Under the pieces are notes generated by a model. The model was not told the origin of the DNA and searched no databases. It saw nothing but the letters and a program-made list of their open reading frames with translations. The position numbers and the translations under genes were made by a program. A stretch of 64,000 bases of DNA, taken from positions 106,342,551 to 106,406,550 of the forward strand of contig CM073895.1 of NCBI GenBank assembly GCA_037176705.1, given 5' to 3'. Below, in pieces: positions 25,440 to 38,118 of the stretch. Position 1 is the stretch's first letter. Every line of letters starts with the position of its first letter. The DNA comes from Molossus alvarezi. Taxonomy: Eukaryota; Chordata; Mammalia; Chiroptera; Molossidae.

Positions 25440-27400
25440 ATACTTGGAAAAAGTTTGGTTTCTGCTGTAGCAGTTGGTTTCACATGATTCTTACTCAGAA
25501 CAGTTCACCAACGTATGGCCACGACTGAATCAATGGAAAGATTGATAACTACTGGTGTCACGTATGTGCATACTTGAAGCAGTGAAACTGAACACATCTA
25601 CAGTGATTTAGTTGAAGCATTGGTTGTCTCCATACAAGGAGTAAATCCATGAATTGGAAGACACTGACAATACCAAGGGTTTTTCACATTGAACATCTCT
25701 GTGAATGAGAACAAGAGGAGTGTTCTAGAGAAAATGCACTTGTGCAGTGGTCCTGGGTATCCATTTCAATTACTTACACACTAACTATGCCCGGTGTGCA
25801 GGGCATACTTTACATTGGAGTGTCAAACAGTGTTGTAAGTAAATGCAGGTGTCTGCCTTCCTTCCTTTGTGACCAGGAAAGTCAACCTGTACTAGTTGAT
25901 GAGGCAGCCTTTCCACATACTACCTTTTAGCCCTGCATATGTGTTGTTTGCCTGCGAGTGTCTATGAGTCATCTTGATATCCAACAAAGGCTGGGCTGCA
26001 GAAATCAAACACATTGGTTAGGGCAATGTTCAGGTCATGGAAATCTATACCCTATTCAGTTCTACACACATTCTTTAAAGTTGTGACCGAATGAATCAGT
26101 GTCATTCTTGGATCCATCATACATTTCACTGTTTGGACCAATTCCCTCAAACAACATAAGGAGTAGATACCTGTTTTCTCCTGAGAATTCAAAGTAAACG
26201 CTTTCCATCATTGTGAAATGCTGGAATTGTACCTTGTTCATGAATGGAATCTCCCGAACCTATCTTTCTAATTCCCTGTGACAAATTCAGCCTATTTCTT
26301 GATAACTGACATGTACTCAATCCCCTTATTCCAGCCATTAGAACAAAAAAGGGATCAATTTAAAAGAGCGAGTGTCAGTCTTTGAACAATGGTCATGGAT
26401 TCACTTGTTTCAAGACTATTTCCCCGAAGATCCCATGGGAATACACAGGCATAGTCAAAAGTGTTCATGACTGGTGTTCTTTCTGTGCTGAATAATAGAA
26501 TAACATTCAGTTCAAGAGCAGAATGGAAACCTTAATACGGTTGCAGTGTCCAATGGAGTGTTCAGTGGCTCCCTGTTCAAAGAACTGTGTTCCAATAGAC
26601 AACCTTCTTCAAATAATATCCAAATATTGAGAAAAAGATTCTAGGGCTATACCCGCTTCACACGAAATGGAACCACCACTGTTGTTCAGTTTTTCAGATT
26701 ACATGTTCTTAGTACAGTTGTGGAAAGTATTGATTTAAGGAAATGTGGCTACCTGACTCTTGATAGGTCCTTAGATATACTTTTCACTCTAGTTTGATTG
26801 TAGGAGAGTGTATCCAAACCAAACGTATTCCAAAAGAACTGTGTTAGAACTCTTCACTTCAGTGGCACCAAAGTCACTTCCATGAAGCCTAGAGCGTGAG
26901 GATCCTCAAAGCATATGTTGTTTTGGTTAAGTGTTTAAGAAATGTCCATTTGTAAAGGTGGAATCACACTTAAACTTCGCAGAGTAAGTTTCTTTCCCTT
27001 GTTCCAGACTAAGAGATACAAGACTTGCTGGTGCAGTCTTGGATATACTGAACTATGGGCAAAACTCTGTGAGAGCCAGGGCCACATTCACTCAGTGGCA
27101 TGTTTCTCCCAGGGAAGTTAATTACCTTTGCAGGGAAAGTGTGAACAAACATGTTCTAGTCAAACAACTGTTGGAATGAATGAATATCTCCATTTGGGTT
27201 AAGTGAATGCACAGATCTTGAGTAACATGAACACTTTGACGTACATTCTCCTCGTTTTATAGGGAGATCCAGTCATATCATGGAAAGAACAACTAGGACA
27301 GAGCACACTTATGTGTAGAATCAAAAGTTATCCCTTTTTGTGTTCTGTGTTGTTCATGGTTTCAAAGATTGCATCGTCTTGAAGCCCATTTTTGAAGGCG
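25440..27400 (+). repeat. Monomer 14, type D
   Basis: First half matches monomer 13 (GTGGTCC). Private changes are TATCCAAACC near 26811 and CAAAAGAAC near 26831. D-type 3' end with TTTGACGTAC. Site intact. Confidence 0.95.
26651..26667 (-). other. CENP-B-box-like site, monomer 14 (intact)
   Basis: Identical to the first site. Confidence 0.75.
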
Positions 27401-29361
27401 ATACTTGGAAAAAGTTTGGTTTCTGCTGTAGCAGTTGGTTTCACATGATTCTTACTCAGAACAGTTCACCAACGTATGGCCACGACTGAATCAATGGAAA
27501 GATTGATAACTACTGGTGTCACGTATGTGCATACTTGAAGCAGTGAAACTGAACACATCTACAGTGATTTAGTTGAAGCATTGGTTGTCTCCATACAAGG
27601 AGTAAATCCATGAATTGGAAGACACTGACAATACCAAGGGTTTTTCACATTGAACATCTCTGTGAATGAGAACAAGAGGAGTGTTCTAGAGAAAATGCAC
27701 TTGTGCAGTGGACCTGGGTATCCATTTCAATTACTTACACACTAACTATGCCCGGTGTGCAGGGCATACTTTACATTGGAGTGTCAAACAGTGTTGTAAG
27801 TAAATGCAGGTGTCTGCCTTCCTTCCTTTGTGACCAGGAAAGTCAACCTGTACTAGTTGATGAGGCAGCCTTTCCACATACTACCTTTTAGCCCTGCATA
27901 TGTGTTGTTTGCCTGCGAGTGTCTATGAGTCATCTTGATATCCAACAAAGGCTGGGCTGCAGAAATCAAACACATTGGTTAGGGCAATGTTCAGGTCATG
28001 GAAATCTATACCCTATTCAGTTCTACACACATTCTTTAAAGTTGTGACCGAATGAATCAGTGTCATTCTTGGATCCATCATACATTTCACTGTTTGGACC
28101 AATTCCCTCAAACAACATAAGGAGTAGATACCTGTTTTCTCCTGAGAATTCAAAGTAAACGCTTTCCATCATTGTGAAATGCTGGAATTGTACCTTGTTC
28201 ATGAATGGAATCTCCCGAACCTATCTTTCTAATTCCCTGTGACAAATTCAGCCTATTTCTTGATAACTGACATGTACTCAATCCCCTTATTCCAGCCATT
28301 AGAACAAAAAAGGGATCAATTTAAAAGAGCGAGTGTCAGTCTTTGAACAATGGTCATGGATTCACTTGTTTCAAGACTATTTCCCCGAAGATCCCATGGG
28401 AATACACAGGCATAGTCAAAAGTGTTCATGACTGGTGTTCTTTCTGTGCTGAATAATAGAATAACATTCAGTTCAAGAGCAGAATGGAAACCTTAATACG
28501 GATGCAGTGTCCAATGGACTGTTCAGTGGCTCCCTGTTCAAAGAACTGTGTTCCAATAGACAACCTTCTTCAAATAATATCCAAATATTGAGAAAAAGAT
28601 TCTAGGGCTATACCCGCTTCACACGAAATGGAACCACCACTGTTGTTCAGTTTTTCAGATTACATGTTCTTAGTACAGTTGTGGAAAGTATTGATTTAAG
28701 GAAATGTGGCTACCTGACTCTTGATAGGTCCTTAGATATACTTTTCACTCTAGTTTGATTGTAGGAGAGTGTATACAAACCAAACGTATTCCAAATGAAC
28801 TGTGTTGGAACTCTTCACTTCAGTGGCACCAAAGTCACTTCCATGAAGCCTAGAGCGTGAGGATCCTCAAAGCATCTGTTGTTCTGGTTAAGTGTTTAAG
28901 AAATGTCCATTTGTAAAGGTGGAATCACACTTAAACTTCGCAGAGTAAGTTTCTTTCCCTTGTTCCAGACTAAGAGATACAAGACTTGCTGGTGCAGTCT
29001 TGGATATACTGAACTATGGGCAAAACTCTGTGAGAGCCAGGGCCACATTCACTCAGTGGCATGTTTCTCCCAGGGAAGTTAATTACCTTTGCAGGGAAAG
29101 TGTGAACAAACATGTTCTAGTCAAACAACTGTTGGAATGAATGAATATCTCCATTTGGGTTAAGTGAATGCACAGATCTTGAGTAACATGAACACTTTAA
29201 CGTACATTCTCCTCGTTTTATAGGGAGATCCAGTCATATCATAGAAAGAACAACTAGGACAGAGCACACTTATGTGTAGAATCATAAGTTATCCCTTTTT
29301 GTGTTCTGTGTTGTTCATGGTTTCAAAGATTGCATCGTCTTGAAGCCCATTTTTGAAGGCG
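27401..29361 (+). repeat. Monomer 15, D/A-like with small C patch
   Basis: First half D-like with GTGGACC. Two C-type bases at 28502 and 28519. The 3' end is A-like (CTGTTGTTCTGG, CATAGAAAG) with private GTTGGAAC and ATCATAAG. Site intact. Confidence 0.95.
28612..28628 (-). other. CENP-B-box-like site, monomer 15 (intact)
   Basis: Identical to the first site. Confidence 0.75.
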
Positions 29362-31322
29362 ATACTTGGAGAAAGTTTGGTTTCTGCTGTAGCAGTTGGT
29401 TTCACATGATTCTTACTCAGAACAGTTCACCAACGTATGGCCACGACTGAATCAATGGAAAGATTGATAACTACTGGTGTCACCTATGTGCATACTTGAA
29501 GCAGTGAAACTGAACACATCTACAGTGATTTAGTTGAAGCATTGGTTGTCTCCATGCAAGGAGTAAATCCATGAATTGGAAGACACTGACAATACCAAGG
29601 GTTTTTCACATTGAACATCTCTGTGAATGAGAACAAGAGGAGTGTTCTAGAGAAAATGCACTTGTGCAGTGGACCTGGGTATCCATTTCAATTAAGTACA
29701 CACTAACTATGCCCGGTGTGCAGGGCATACTTTACATTGGAGTGTCAAACAGTGTTGTAAGTAAATGCAGGTGTCTGCCTTCCTTCCTTTGTGACCAGGA
29801 AAGTCAACCTGTACTAGTTGATGAGGCAGCCTTTCCACATACTACCTTTTAGCCCTGCATATGTGTTGTTTGCCTGGGAGTGTCTATGAGTCATCTTGAT
29901 AACCAACAAAGGCTGGGCTGCAGAAATCAAACAAATTGGTTAGGGCAATGTTCAGGTCATGGAAACCTATACCCTATTCAGTTCTACACACATTCTTTAA
30001 AGTTGTGACCGAATGAATCAGTGTCATTTTTGGATCCATCATACATTTCACTGTTTGGACCGATTCCCTCAAACAACATAAGGAGTAGATACCTGTTTTC
30101 TCCTGAGAATTCAAAGTAAACGCTTTCCATCATTGTGAAATGCTGGAATTGTACCTTGTTCATGAATGGAATCTCCCGAACCTATCTTTCTAATTCCCTG
30201 TGACAAATTCAGCCTATTTCGTGATAACTGACAAGTACTCAATCCCCTTATTCCAGCCATTAGAAGAAAAAAGAAATCAATTTAAAATAGGGACTGTCAG
30301 TCTTTGAACAATGGTCATGGATTCACTTGTTTCAAGACTATTTCCCCGAAGAAGCTATGGGAATACACTGGCATAGTCAAAAGTGTTCATGACTGGTGTT
30401 CTTTCTGTGCAGAATAATAGAATAACATTCAGTTCAAGAGCAGAATGGAAACCTTAATACGGTTGCAGTGTCCAATGGAGTGTTCAGTGGCTCCCTGTTC
30501 AAAGAACTGTGTTCCAATAGACAACCTTCTTCAAATAATATCCAAATATTGAGAAAATGATTCTAGGGCTATACCCGCTTCACACGAAATGGAACCACCA
30601 CTGTTGTTCAGTTTTTCAGATTACATGTTCTTAGTACAGTTGTGGAAAGTATTGATTTAAGGAAATGTGGCTACCTGACTCTTGATAGGTCCTTAGATAT
30701 ACTTTTCACTCTAGTTTGATTGTAGGAGAGTGTATACAAACCAAACGTATTCCAAATGAACTGTGTTAGAACTCTTCACTTCAGTGGCACCAAAGTCACT
30801 TCCATGAAGCCTAGAGCGTGAGGATCCTCAAAGCATATGTTGTTTTGGTTAAGTGTTTAAGAAATGTCCATTTGTAAAGGTGGAATCACACTTAAACTTC
30901 GCAGAGTAAGTTTCTTTCCCTTGTTCCAGACTAAGAGATACAAGACTTGCTGGTGCAGTCTTGGATATACTGAACTATGGGCAAAACTCTGTGAGAGCCA
31001 GGGCCACATTCACTCAGTGGCATGTTTCTCCCAGGGAAGTTAATTACCTTTGCATGGAAAGTGTGAACAAACATGTTCCACTCAAACAACTGTTGGAATG
31101 AATGAATATCTCCATTTGGGTTAAGTGAATGCACAGATCTTGAGTAACATGAACACTTTAACGTACATTCTCCTCGTTTTATAGGGAGATCCAGTCATAT
31201 CATGGAAAGAACAACTAGGACAGAGCACACTTATGTGTAGAATCAAAAGTTATCCCTTTTTGTGTTCTGTGTTGTTCATGGTTTCAAAGATTGCATCGTC
31301 TTGAAGCCCATTTTTGAAGGCG
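29362..31322 (+). repeat. Monomer 16, locally diverged
   Basis: GGAGAAAG and CAATTAAGTACAC link it to monomers 11 and 19. It has a cluster of private or right-zone-like changes at about 29900-30420 (GATAACCAAC, CGTGATAAC, AGAAGAAAAAAGAAATC, GAAGCTATGG) and near 31050-31085. Site intact. Confidence 0.95.
30573..30589 (-). other. CENP-B-box-like site, monomer 16 (intact)
   Basis: Identical to the first site, despite divergence elsewhere in this monomer. Confidence 0.75.
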
Positions 31323-33282
31323 ATACTTGGAAAAAGTTTGGTTTCTGCTGTAGCAGTTGGTTTCACATGATTCTTACTCAGAACAATTCACCAACGTATG
31401 GCCTCGACTGAATCAATGGAAAGATTGATAACTACTGGTGTCACGTATGTGCATACTTGAAGCAGTGAAACTGAACACATCTACAGTGATTTAGTTGAAG
31501 CATTGGTTGTCTCCATGCAAGGAGTAAATCCATGAATTGGAAGACACTGACAATACCAAGGGTTTTTCACATTGAACATCTCTGTGAATGAGAACAAGAG
31601 GAGTGTTCTAGAGAAAATGCACTTGTGCAGTGGACCTGGGTATCCATTTCAATTACTTACACACTAACTATGCCCGGTGTGCAGGGCATACTTTACATTG
31701 GAGTGTCAAACAGTGTTGTAAGTAAATGCAGGTGTCTGCCTTCCTTCCTTTGTGACCAGGAAAGTCAACCTGTACTAGTTGATGAGGCAGCCTTTCCACA
31801 TACTACCTTTTAGCCCTGCATATGTGTTGTTTGCCTGCGAGTGTCTATGAGTCATCTTGATATCCAACAAAGGCTGGGCTGCAGAAATCAAACACATTGG
31901 TTAGGGCAATGTTCAGGTCATGGAAATCTATACCCTATTCAGTTCTACACACATTCTTTAAAGTTGTGACCGAATGAATCAGTGTCATTCTTGGATCCAT
32001 CATACATTTCACTGTTTGGACCAATTCCCTCAAACAACATAAGGAGTAGATACCTGTTTTCTCCTGAGAATTCAAAGTAAACGCTTTCCATCATTGTGAA
32101 ATGCTGGAATTGTACCTTGTTCATGAATGGAATCTCCCGAACCTATCTTTCTAATTCCCTGTGACAAATTCAGCCTATTTCTTGATAACTGACATGTACT
32201 CAATCCCCTTATTCCAGCCATTAGAACAAAAAAGGGATCAATTTAAAAGAGCGAGTGTCAGTCTTTGAACAATGGTCATGGATTCACTTGTTTCAAGACT
32301 ATTTCCCCGAAGATCCCATGGGAATACACAGGCATAGTCAAAAGTGTTCATGACTGGTGTTCTTTCTGTGCTGAATAATAGAATAACATTCAGTTCAAGA
32401 GCAGAATGGAAACCTTAATACGGTTGCAGTGTCCAATGGAGTGTTCAGTGGCTCCCTGTTCAAAGAACTGTGTTCCAATAGACAACCTTCTTCAAATAAT
32501 ATCCAAATATTGAGAAAAAGATTCTAGGGCTATACCCGCTTCACACGAAATGGAACCACCACTGTTGTTCAGTTTTTCAGATTACATGTTCTTAGTACAG
32601 TTGTGGAAAGTATTGATTTAAGGAAATGTGGCTACCTGACTCTTGATAGGTCCTTAGATATACTTTTCACTCTAGTTTGATTGTAGGAGAGTGTATACAA
32701 ACCAAACGTATTCCAAATGACTGTGTTAGAACTCTTCACTTCAGTGGCACCAAAGTCACTTCCATGAAGCCTAGAGCGTGAGGATCCTCAAAGCATATGT
32801 TGTTTTGGTTAAGTGTTTAAGAAATGTCCATTTGTAAAGGTGGAATCACACTTAAACTTCGCAGAGTAAGTTTCTTTCCCTTGTTCCAGACTAAGAGATA
32901 CAAGACTTGCTGGTGCAGTCTTGGATATACTGAACTATGGGCAAAACTCTGTGAGAGCCAGGGCCACATTCACTCAGTGGCATGTTTCTCCCAGGGAAGT
33001 TAATTACCTTTGCAGGGAAAGTGTGAACAAACATGTTCTAGTCAAACAACTGTTGGAATGAATGAATATCTCCATTTGGGTTAAGTGAATGCACAGATCT
33101 TGAGTAACATGAACACTTTGACGTACATTCTCCTCGTTTTATAGGGAGATCCAGTCATATCATGGAAAGAACAACTAGGACAGAGCACACTTATGTGTAG
33201 AATCAAAAGTTATCCCTTTTTGTGTTCTGTGTTGTTCATGGTTTCAAAGATTGCATCGTCTTGAAGCCCATTTTTGAAGGCG
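31323..33282 (+). repeat. Monomer 17, type D-like
   Basis: 1960 bp through a 1-bp loss in AAATGACTGTG near 32715. Private GAACAATTC and GGCCTCGAC near the start. Site intact. Confidence 0.95.
32534..32550 (-). other. CENP-B-box-like site, monomer 17 (intact)
   Basis: Identical to the first site. Confidence 0.75.
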
Positions 33283-35243
33283 ATACTTGGAAAAAGTTTG
33301 GTTTCTGCTGTGGCAGTTGGTTTCACATGATTCTTACTCAGAACAGTTCACCAACGTATGGCCACGACTGAATCAATGGAAAGATTGATAACGACTGGTG
33401 TCACACATGTGCATACTTGAAGCAGTGAAACTGAACACATCTACAGTGATTTAGTTGAAGCATTGGTTGTCTCCATACAAGGAGTAAATCCATGAATTGG
33501 AAGACACTGACAATACCAAGGGTTTTTCACATTGAACATCTCTGTGAATGAGAACAAGAGGAGTGTTCTAGAGAAAATGCACTTGTGCAGTGGACCTGGG
33601 TATCCATTTCAATTACTTACACACTAACTATGCCCGGTGTGCAGGGCATACTTTACATTGGAGTGTCAAACAGTGTTGTAAGTAAATGCAGGTGTCTGCC
33701 TTCCTTCCTTTGTGACCAGGAAAGTCAACCTGTACTAGTTGATGAGGCAGCCTTTCCACATACTACCTTTTAGCCCTGCATATGTGTTGTTTGCCTGCGA
33801 GTGTCTATGAGTCATCTTGATATCCAACAAAGGCTGGGCTGCAGAAATCAAACACATTGGTTAGGGCAATGTTCAGGTCATGGAAATCTATACCCTATTC
33901 AGTTCTACACACATTCTTTAAAGTTGTGACCGAATGAATCAGTGTCATTCTTGGATCCATCATACATTTCACTGTTTGGACCAATTCCCTCAAACAACAT
34001 AAGGAGTAGATACCTGTTTTCTCCTGAGAATTCAAAGTAAACGCTTTCCATCATTGTGAAATGCTGGAATTGTACCTTGTTCATGAATGGAATCTCCCGA
34101 ACCTATCTTTCTAATTCCCTGTGACAAATTCAGCCTATTTCTTGATAACTGACATGTACTCAATCCCCTTATTCCAGCCATTAGAACAAAAAAGGGATCA
34201 ATTTAAAAGAGCGAGTGTCAGTCTTTGAACAATGGTCATGGATTCCCTTGTTTCAAGACTATTTCCCCGAAGATCCCATGGGAATACACAGGCATAGTCA
34301 AAAGTGTTCATGACTGGTGTTCTTTCTGTGCTGAATAATAGAATAACATTCAGTTCAAGAGCAGAATGGAAACCTTAATACGGTTGCAGTGTCCAATGGA
34401 GTGTTCAGTGGCTCCCTGTTCAAAGAACTGTGTTCCAATAGACAACCTTCTTCAAATAATATCCAAATATTGAGAAAAAGATTCTAGGGCTATACCCGCT
34501 TCACACGAAATGGAACCACCACTGTTGTTCAGTTTTTCAGATTACATGTTCTTAGTACAGTTGTGGAAAGTATTGATTTAAGGAAATGTGGCTACCTGAC
34601 TCTTGATAGGTCCTTAGATATACTTTTCACTCTAGTTTGATTGTAGGAGAGTGTATACAAACCAAACGTATTCCAAATGAACTGTGTTGGAACTCTTCAC
34701 TTCAGTGGCACCAAAGTCACTTCCATGAAGCCTAGAGCGTGAGGATCCTCAAAGCATCTGTTGTTCTGGTTAAGTGTTTAAGAAATGTCCATTTGTAAAG
34801 GTGGAATCACACTTAAACTTCGCAGAGTAAGTTTCTTTCCCTTGTTCCAGACTAAGAGATACAAGACTTGCTGGTGCAGTCTTGGATATACTGAACTATG
34901 GGCAAAACTCTGTGAGAGCCAGGGCCACATTCACTCAGTGGCATGTTTCTCCCAGGGAAGTTAATTACCTTTGCAGGGAAAGTGTGAACAAACATGTTCT
35001 AGTCAAACAACTGTTGGAATGAATGAATATCTTCATTTGGGTTAAGTGAATGCACAGATCTTGAGTAACATGAACACTTTGACGTACATTCTCCTCGTTT
35101 TATAGGGAGATCCAGTCATATCATAGAAAGAACAACTAGGACAGAGCACACTTATGTGTAGAATCAAAAGTTATCCCTTTTTGTGTTCTGTGTTGTTCTT
35201 GGTTTCAAAGATTGCATCGTCTTGAAGCCCATTTTTGAAGGCG
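33283..35243 (+). repeat. Monomer 18, A-like
   Basis: Private GCTGTGGCAG near 33307 and AACGACTGG near 33391. A-like 3' end (CTGTTGTTCTGG, CATAGAAAG, GTTCTTGG) and GTTGGAAC shared with monomer 15. Site intact. Confidence 0.95.
34494..34510 (-). other. CENP-B-box-like site, monomer 18 (intact)
   Basis: Identical to the first site. Confidence 0.75.
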
Positions 35244-37204
35244 ATACTTGGAGAAAGTTTGGTTTCTGCTGTAGCAGTTGGTTTCACATGATTCTTACTC
35301 AGAACAGTTCACCAACGTATGGCCACGACTGAATCAATGGAAAGATTGATAACTACTGGTGTCACCTATGTGCATACTTGAAGCAGTGAAACTGAACACA
35401 TCTACAGTGATTTAGTTGAAGCATTGGTTGTCTCCATGCAAGGAGTAAATCCATGAATTGGAAGACACTGACAATAACAAGGGTTTTTCACATTGAACAT
35501 CTCTGTGAATGAGAACAAGAGGAGTGTTCTAGAGAAAATGCACTTGTGCAGTGGACCTGGGTATCCATTTTAATTAAGTACACACTAACTATGCCCGGTG
35601 TGCAGGGCATACTTTACATTGGAGTGTCAAACAGTGTTGTAAGTAAATGGAGGTGTCTACCTTCTTTCCTATGTGACCAGGAAAGTCAACCTGTACTAGT
35701 TGATGAGGCAGCCTTTCCACATACTACCTTTTATCCCTGCATATGTGTGTTTGCCTGGAAGTGTCTATGAGTCATCTTGATATCCAACAAAGGCTGGGCT
35801 GCAGAAATCAAACACATTGGTTAGGGCAATGTTCAGGTCATGGAAATCTATACCCTATTCAGTTCTACACACATTCTTTAAAGTTGTGACCGAATGAATC
35901 AGTGTCATTCTTGGATCCATCATACATTTCACTGTTTGGACCAATTCCCTCAAACAACATAAGGAGTAGATACCTGTTTTCTCCTGAGAATTCAAAGTAA
36001 ACGCTTTCCATCATTGTGAAATGCTGGAATTGTACCTTGTTCATGAATGGAATCTCCCGAACCTATCTTTCTAATTCCCTGTGACAAATTCAGCCTATTT
36101 CTTGATAACTGACATGTACTCAATCCCCTTATTCCAGCCATTAGAACAAAAAAGGGATCAATTTAAAAGAGCGAGTGTCAGTCTTTGAACAATGGTCATG
36201 GATTCACTTGTTTCAAGACTATTTCCCCGAAGATCCCATGGGAATACACAGGCATAGTCAAAAGTGTTCATGACTGGTGTTCTTTCTGTGCAGAATAATA
36301 GAATAACATTCAGTTCAAGAGCAGAATGGAAACCTTTATACGGTTGCAGTGTCCAATGGAGTGTTCAGTGGCTCCCTGTTCAAAGAACTGTGTTCCAATA
36401 GACAACCTTCTTCAAATAATATCCAAATATTGAGAAAAAGATTCTAGGGCTATACCCGCTTCACACGAAATGGAACCACCACTGTTGTTCAGTTTTTCAG
36501 ATTACATGTTCTTAGTACAGTTGTGGAAAGTATTGATTTAAGGAAATGTGGCTACCTGACTCTTGATAGGTCCTTAGATATACTTTTCACTCTAGTTTGA
36601 TTGTAGGAGAGTGTATACAAACCAAACGTATTCCAAATGAACTGTGTTAGAACTCTTCACTTCAGTGGCACCAAAGTCACTTCCATGAAGCCTAGAGCGT
36701 GAGGATCCTCAAAGCATATGTTGTTTTGGTTAAGTGTTTAAGAAATGTCCATTTGTAAAGGTGGAATCACACTTAAACTTCGCAGAGTAAGATTCTTTCC
36801 CTTGTTCCAGACTAAGAGATACAAGACTTGCTGGTGCAGTCTTGGATATACTGAACTATGGGCAAAACTCTGTGAGAGCCAGGGGCCACATTCACACAGT
36901 GGCATGTTTTTCCCTGGCAAGTTAAGTACCTTTGCAGGGAAAGTGTGAACAAACATGTTCTAGTCAAACAACTGTTGCAATGAATGAATATTTCCATTTG
37001 GGTTAAGTGAATGCACAGATCTTGAGTAACATGAACACTTTAACGTACATTCTCCTCGTTTTATAGGGAGATCCAGTCATATCATGGAAAGAACCACTAG
37101 GACAGGGCACACTTATGTGTAGAATCAAAAGTTATCCCTTTTTGTGTTCTGTGTTGTTCATGGTTTCAAAGATTGGATCGTCTTGAAGCCCATTTTTGAA
37201 GGCG
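35244..37204 (+). repeat. Monomer 19, B-like with C-like 3' end
   Basis: GGAGAAAG, TTAATTAAGTACAC, TTATCCCTGC (the usual stop of the small spurious ORF is lost) and GTGTGTTTGCC. Last 400 bp C-like, leading into the C-type start of monomer 20. Site intact. Confidence 0.95.
36454..36470 (-). other. CENP-B-box-like site, monomer 19 (intact)
   Basis: Identical to the first site. Confidence 0.75.
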
Positions 37205-37825
37205 ATACTTGGAAAAAGTTTGGTTTCTGCTGTAGCAGTTGGTTTCACATGATTCTTACTCAGAACAGTGAAGCAACGTATGTCCAAGACTGAATCAATG
37301 GAAAGATTGATAACTACTGGTGTCACACATGTGCATTCTTGAAGCAGTGAAACTGAACACATCTACAGTGATGAAGTTGAAACATTGGTTGTCTCCATGC
37401 AAGGAGTAAATCCATGAATTGGAAGACACTGACAATACCAAGGGTTTTTCACATTGAACATCTCTGTGAATGAGAACAAGAGGAGTGTTCTAGAGAAAAT
37501 GCACTTGTGCAGTGGACCTGGGTATCCATTTCAATTACTTACACACTAACTATGCCCGGTGTGCAGGGCATACTTTACATTGGAGTGTCAAACAGTGTTG
37601 TAAGTAAATGCAGGTGTCTGCCTTCTTTCCTATGTGACCAAGAAGGCAACCTGTACTAGTTGATGAGGCAGCCTTTCCACATACTACCTTTTAGCCCTGC
37701 ATAGGTGTTGTTTGCCTGGGAGTGTCTATGAGTCATCTTGATATCCAACAAAGGCTGGGCTGCAGAAATCAAACACATTGGTTAGGGCAATGTTCAGGTC
37801 ATGGAAATCTATACCCTATTCAGTT

Positions 37826-37840
37826 CTACACACATTCTTT
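37826..37840 (+). repeat. SINE target-site duplication, left copy
   Basis: CTACACACATTCTTT, identical to 38104-38118. The exact right edge is ambiguous because it runs into the T tract. Confidence 0.9.
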
Positions 37841-37862
37841 TTTTTTTTTTTTTTTTTTTTTT
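37838..37862 (-). repeat. SINE poly(A) tail (T25 on the plus strand)
   Basis: Uninterrupted run of 25 T, of which the first three belong to the duplicated target site. Confidence 0.95.
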
Positions 37863-37905
37863 ATCCTCACCCGAAGATATTTTTCCATTTTTTGTTCAGG
37901 TAGAG

Positions 37906-37942
37906 TGGGAGGGAGAGAGAGGAACAGAGAGAGAGAGAGAAA
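37906..37942 (+). repeat. GA-rich low-complexity stretch inside the SINE
   Basis: GAGA-type repeats interrupted by GGAACA, typical of the body of this SINE family. Confidence 0.8.
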
Positions 37943-38034
37943 CATCGATGTGGAAGGAACACATCGAGTGGCTGCCACCCGCACGACCGACCAGGGCCGG
38001 GGACAAACTGCAACCGAGGTACGTGCCCTTAGCG

Positions 38035-38045
38035 GGAACCGAACC
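38035..38045 (-). promoter_or_regulatory. Pol III B box of the SINE
   Basis: Minus strand GGTTCGGTTCC differs from GGTTCGANTCC at one position (A to G), which may weaken TFIIIC binding. Confidence 0.75.
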
Positions 38046-38077
38046 CGAGTCTCTCTGGACCGCAGGCTGACGCTCTA

Positions 38078-38089
38078 ACCGCTGAGCCA
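38078..38089 (-). promoter_or_regulatory. Pol III A box of the SINE
   Basis: Minus strand TGGCTCAGCGGT fits the tRNA A-box consensus TRGCNNAGYNGG except for the last base. Confidence 0.75.
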
Positions 38090-38103
38090 AACCGGCCAGG
38101 GGG

Positions 38104-38118
38104 CTACACACATTCTTT
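38104..38118 (+). repeat. SINE target-site duplication, right copy
   Basis: CTACACACATTCTTT, continuing into the normal monomer sequence TAAAGTTGTGACC. Uninterrupted monomers have one copy only. Confidence 0.9.

Larger units (their letters stand above)
1..37840 (+). repeat. Homogenised left zone of the array
   Basis: Copies 1-19 and the first 636 bp of copy 20 differ mostly at a limited set of shared diagnostic sites, which define types A, B, C and D. Copies of one type (for example 1 and 5) look identical wherever I compared them. This is the signature of recent unequal exchange or gene conversion. Confidence 0.85.
37841..38103 (-). mobile_element. tRNA-derived SINE, bat VES-like, full length
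   Basis: Read on the minus strand it starts with CCCCCTGGCCGGTTTGGCTC, followed by a Pol III A box and B box, a non-tRNA body with a GA-rich stretch and the CATCGATGT motif, the AAAATATCTTCGGGTGAGG-like tail region, and a poly(A) tail of at least 22. This order and wording fit the VES SINE family of bats, which is mobilised by LINE-1 machinery. It is flanked by a perfect 15-bp duplication. On the minus strand the duplication starts AAAGAA after CTTT, a plausible LINE-1 endonuclease site. The long tail and perfect duplication suggest a fairly recent insertion, though the body carries scattered changes. Family assignment is from memory of the consensus. Confidence 0.88.

Noticed and set aside
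37722..38078. 118-codon frame across the SINE junction
   Set aside because: Made of satellite sequence, the translated T-run (poly-Phe) and the SINE body. Not a gene.
38035..38103. Possible tRNA gene
   Set aside because: A and B boxes are present, but the cloverleaf is not kept and a long non-tRNA body with poly(A) follows. It is the SINE promoter.
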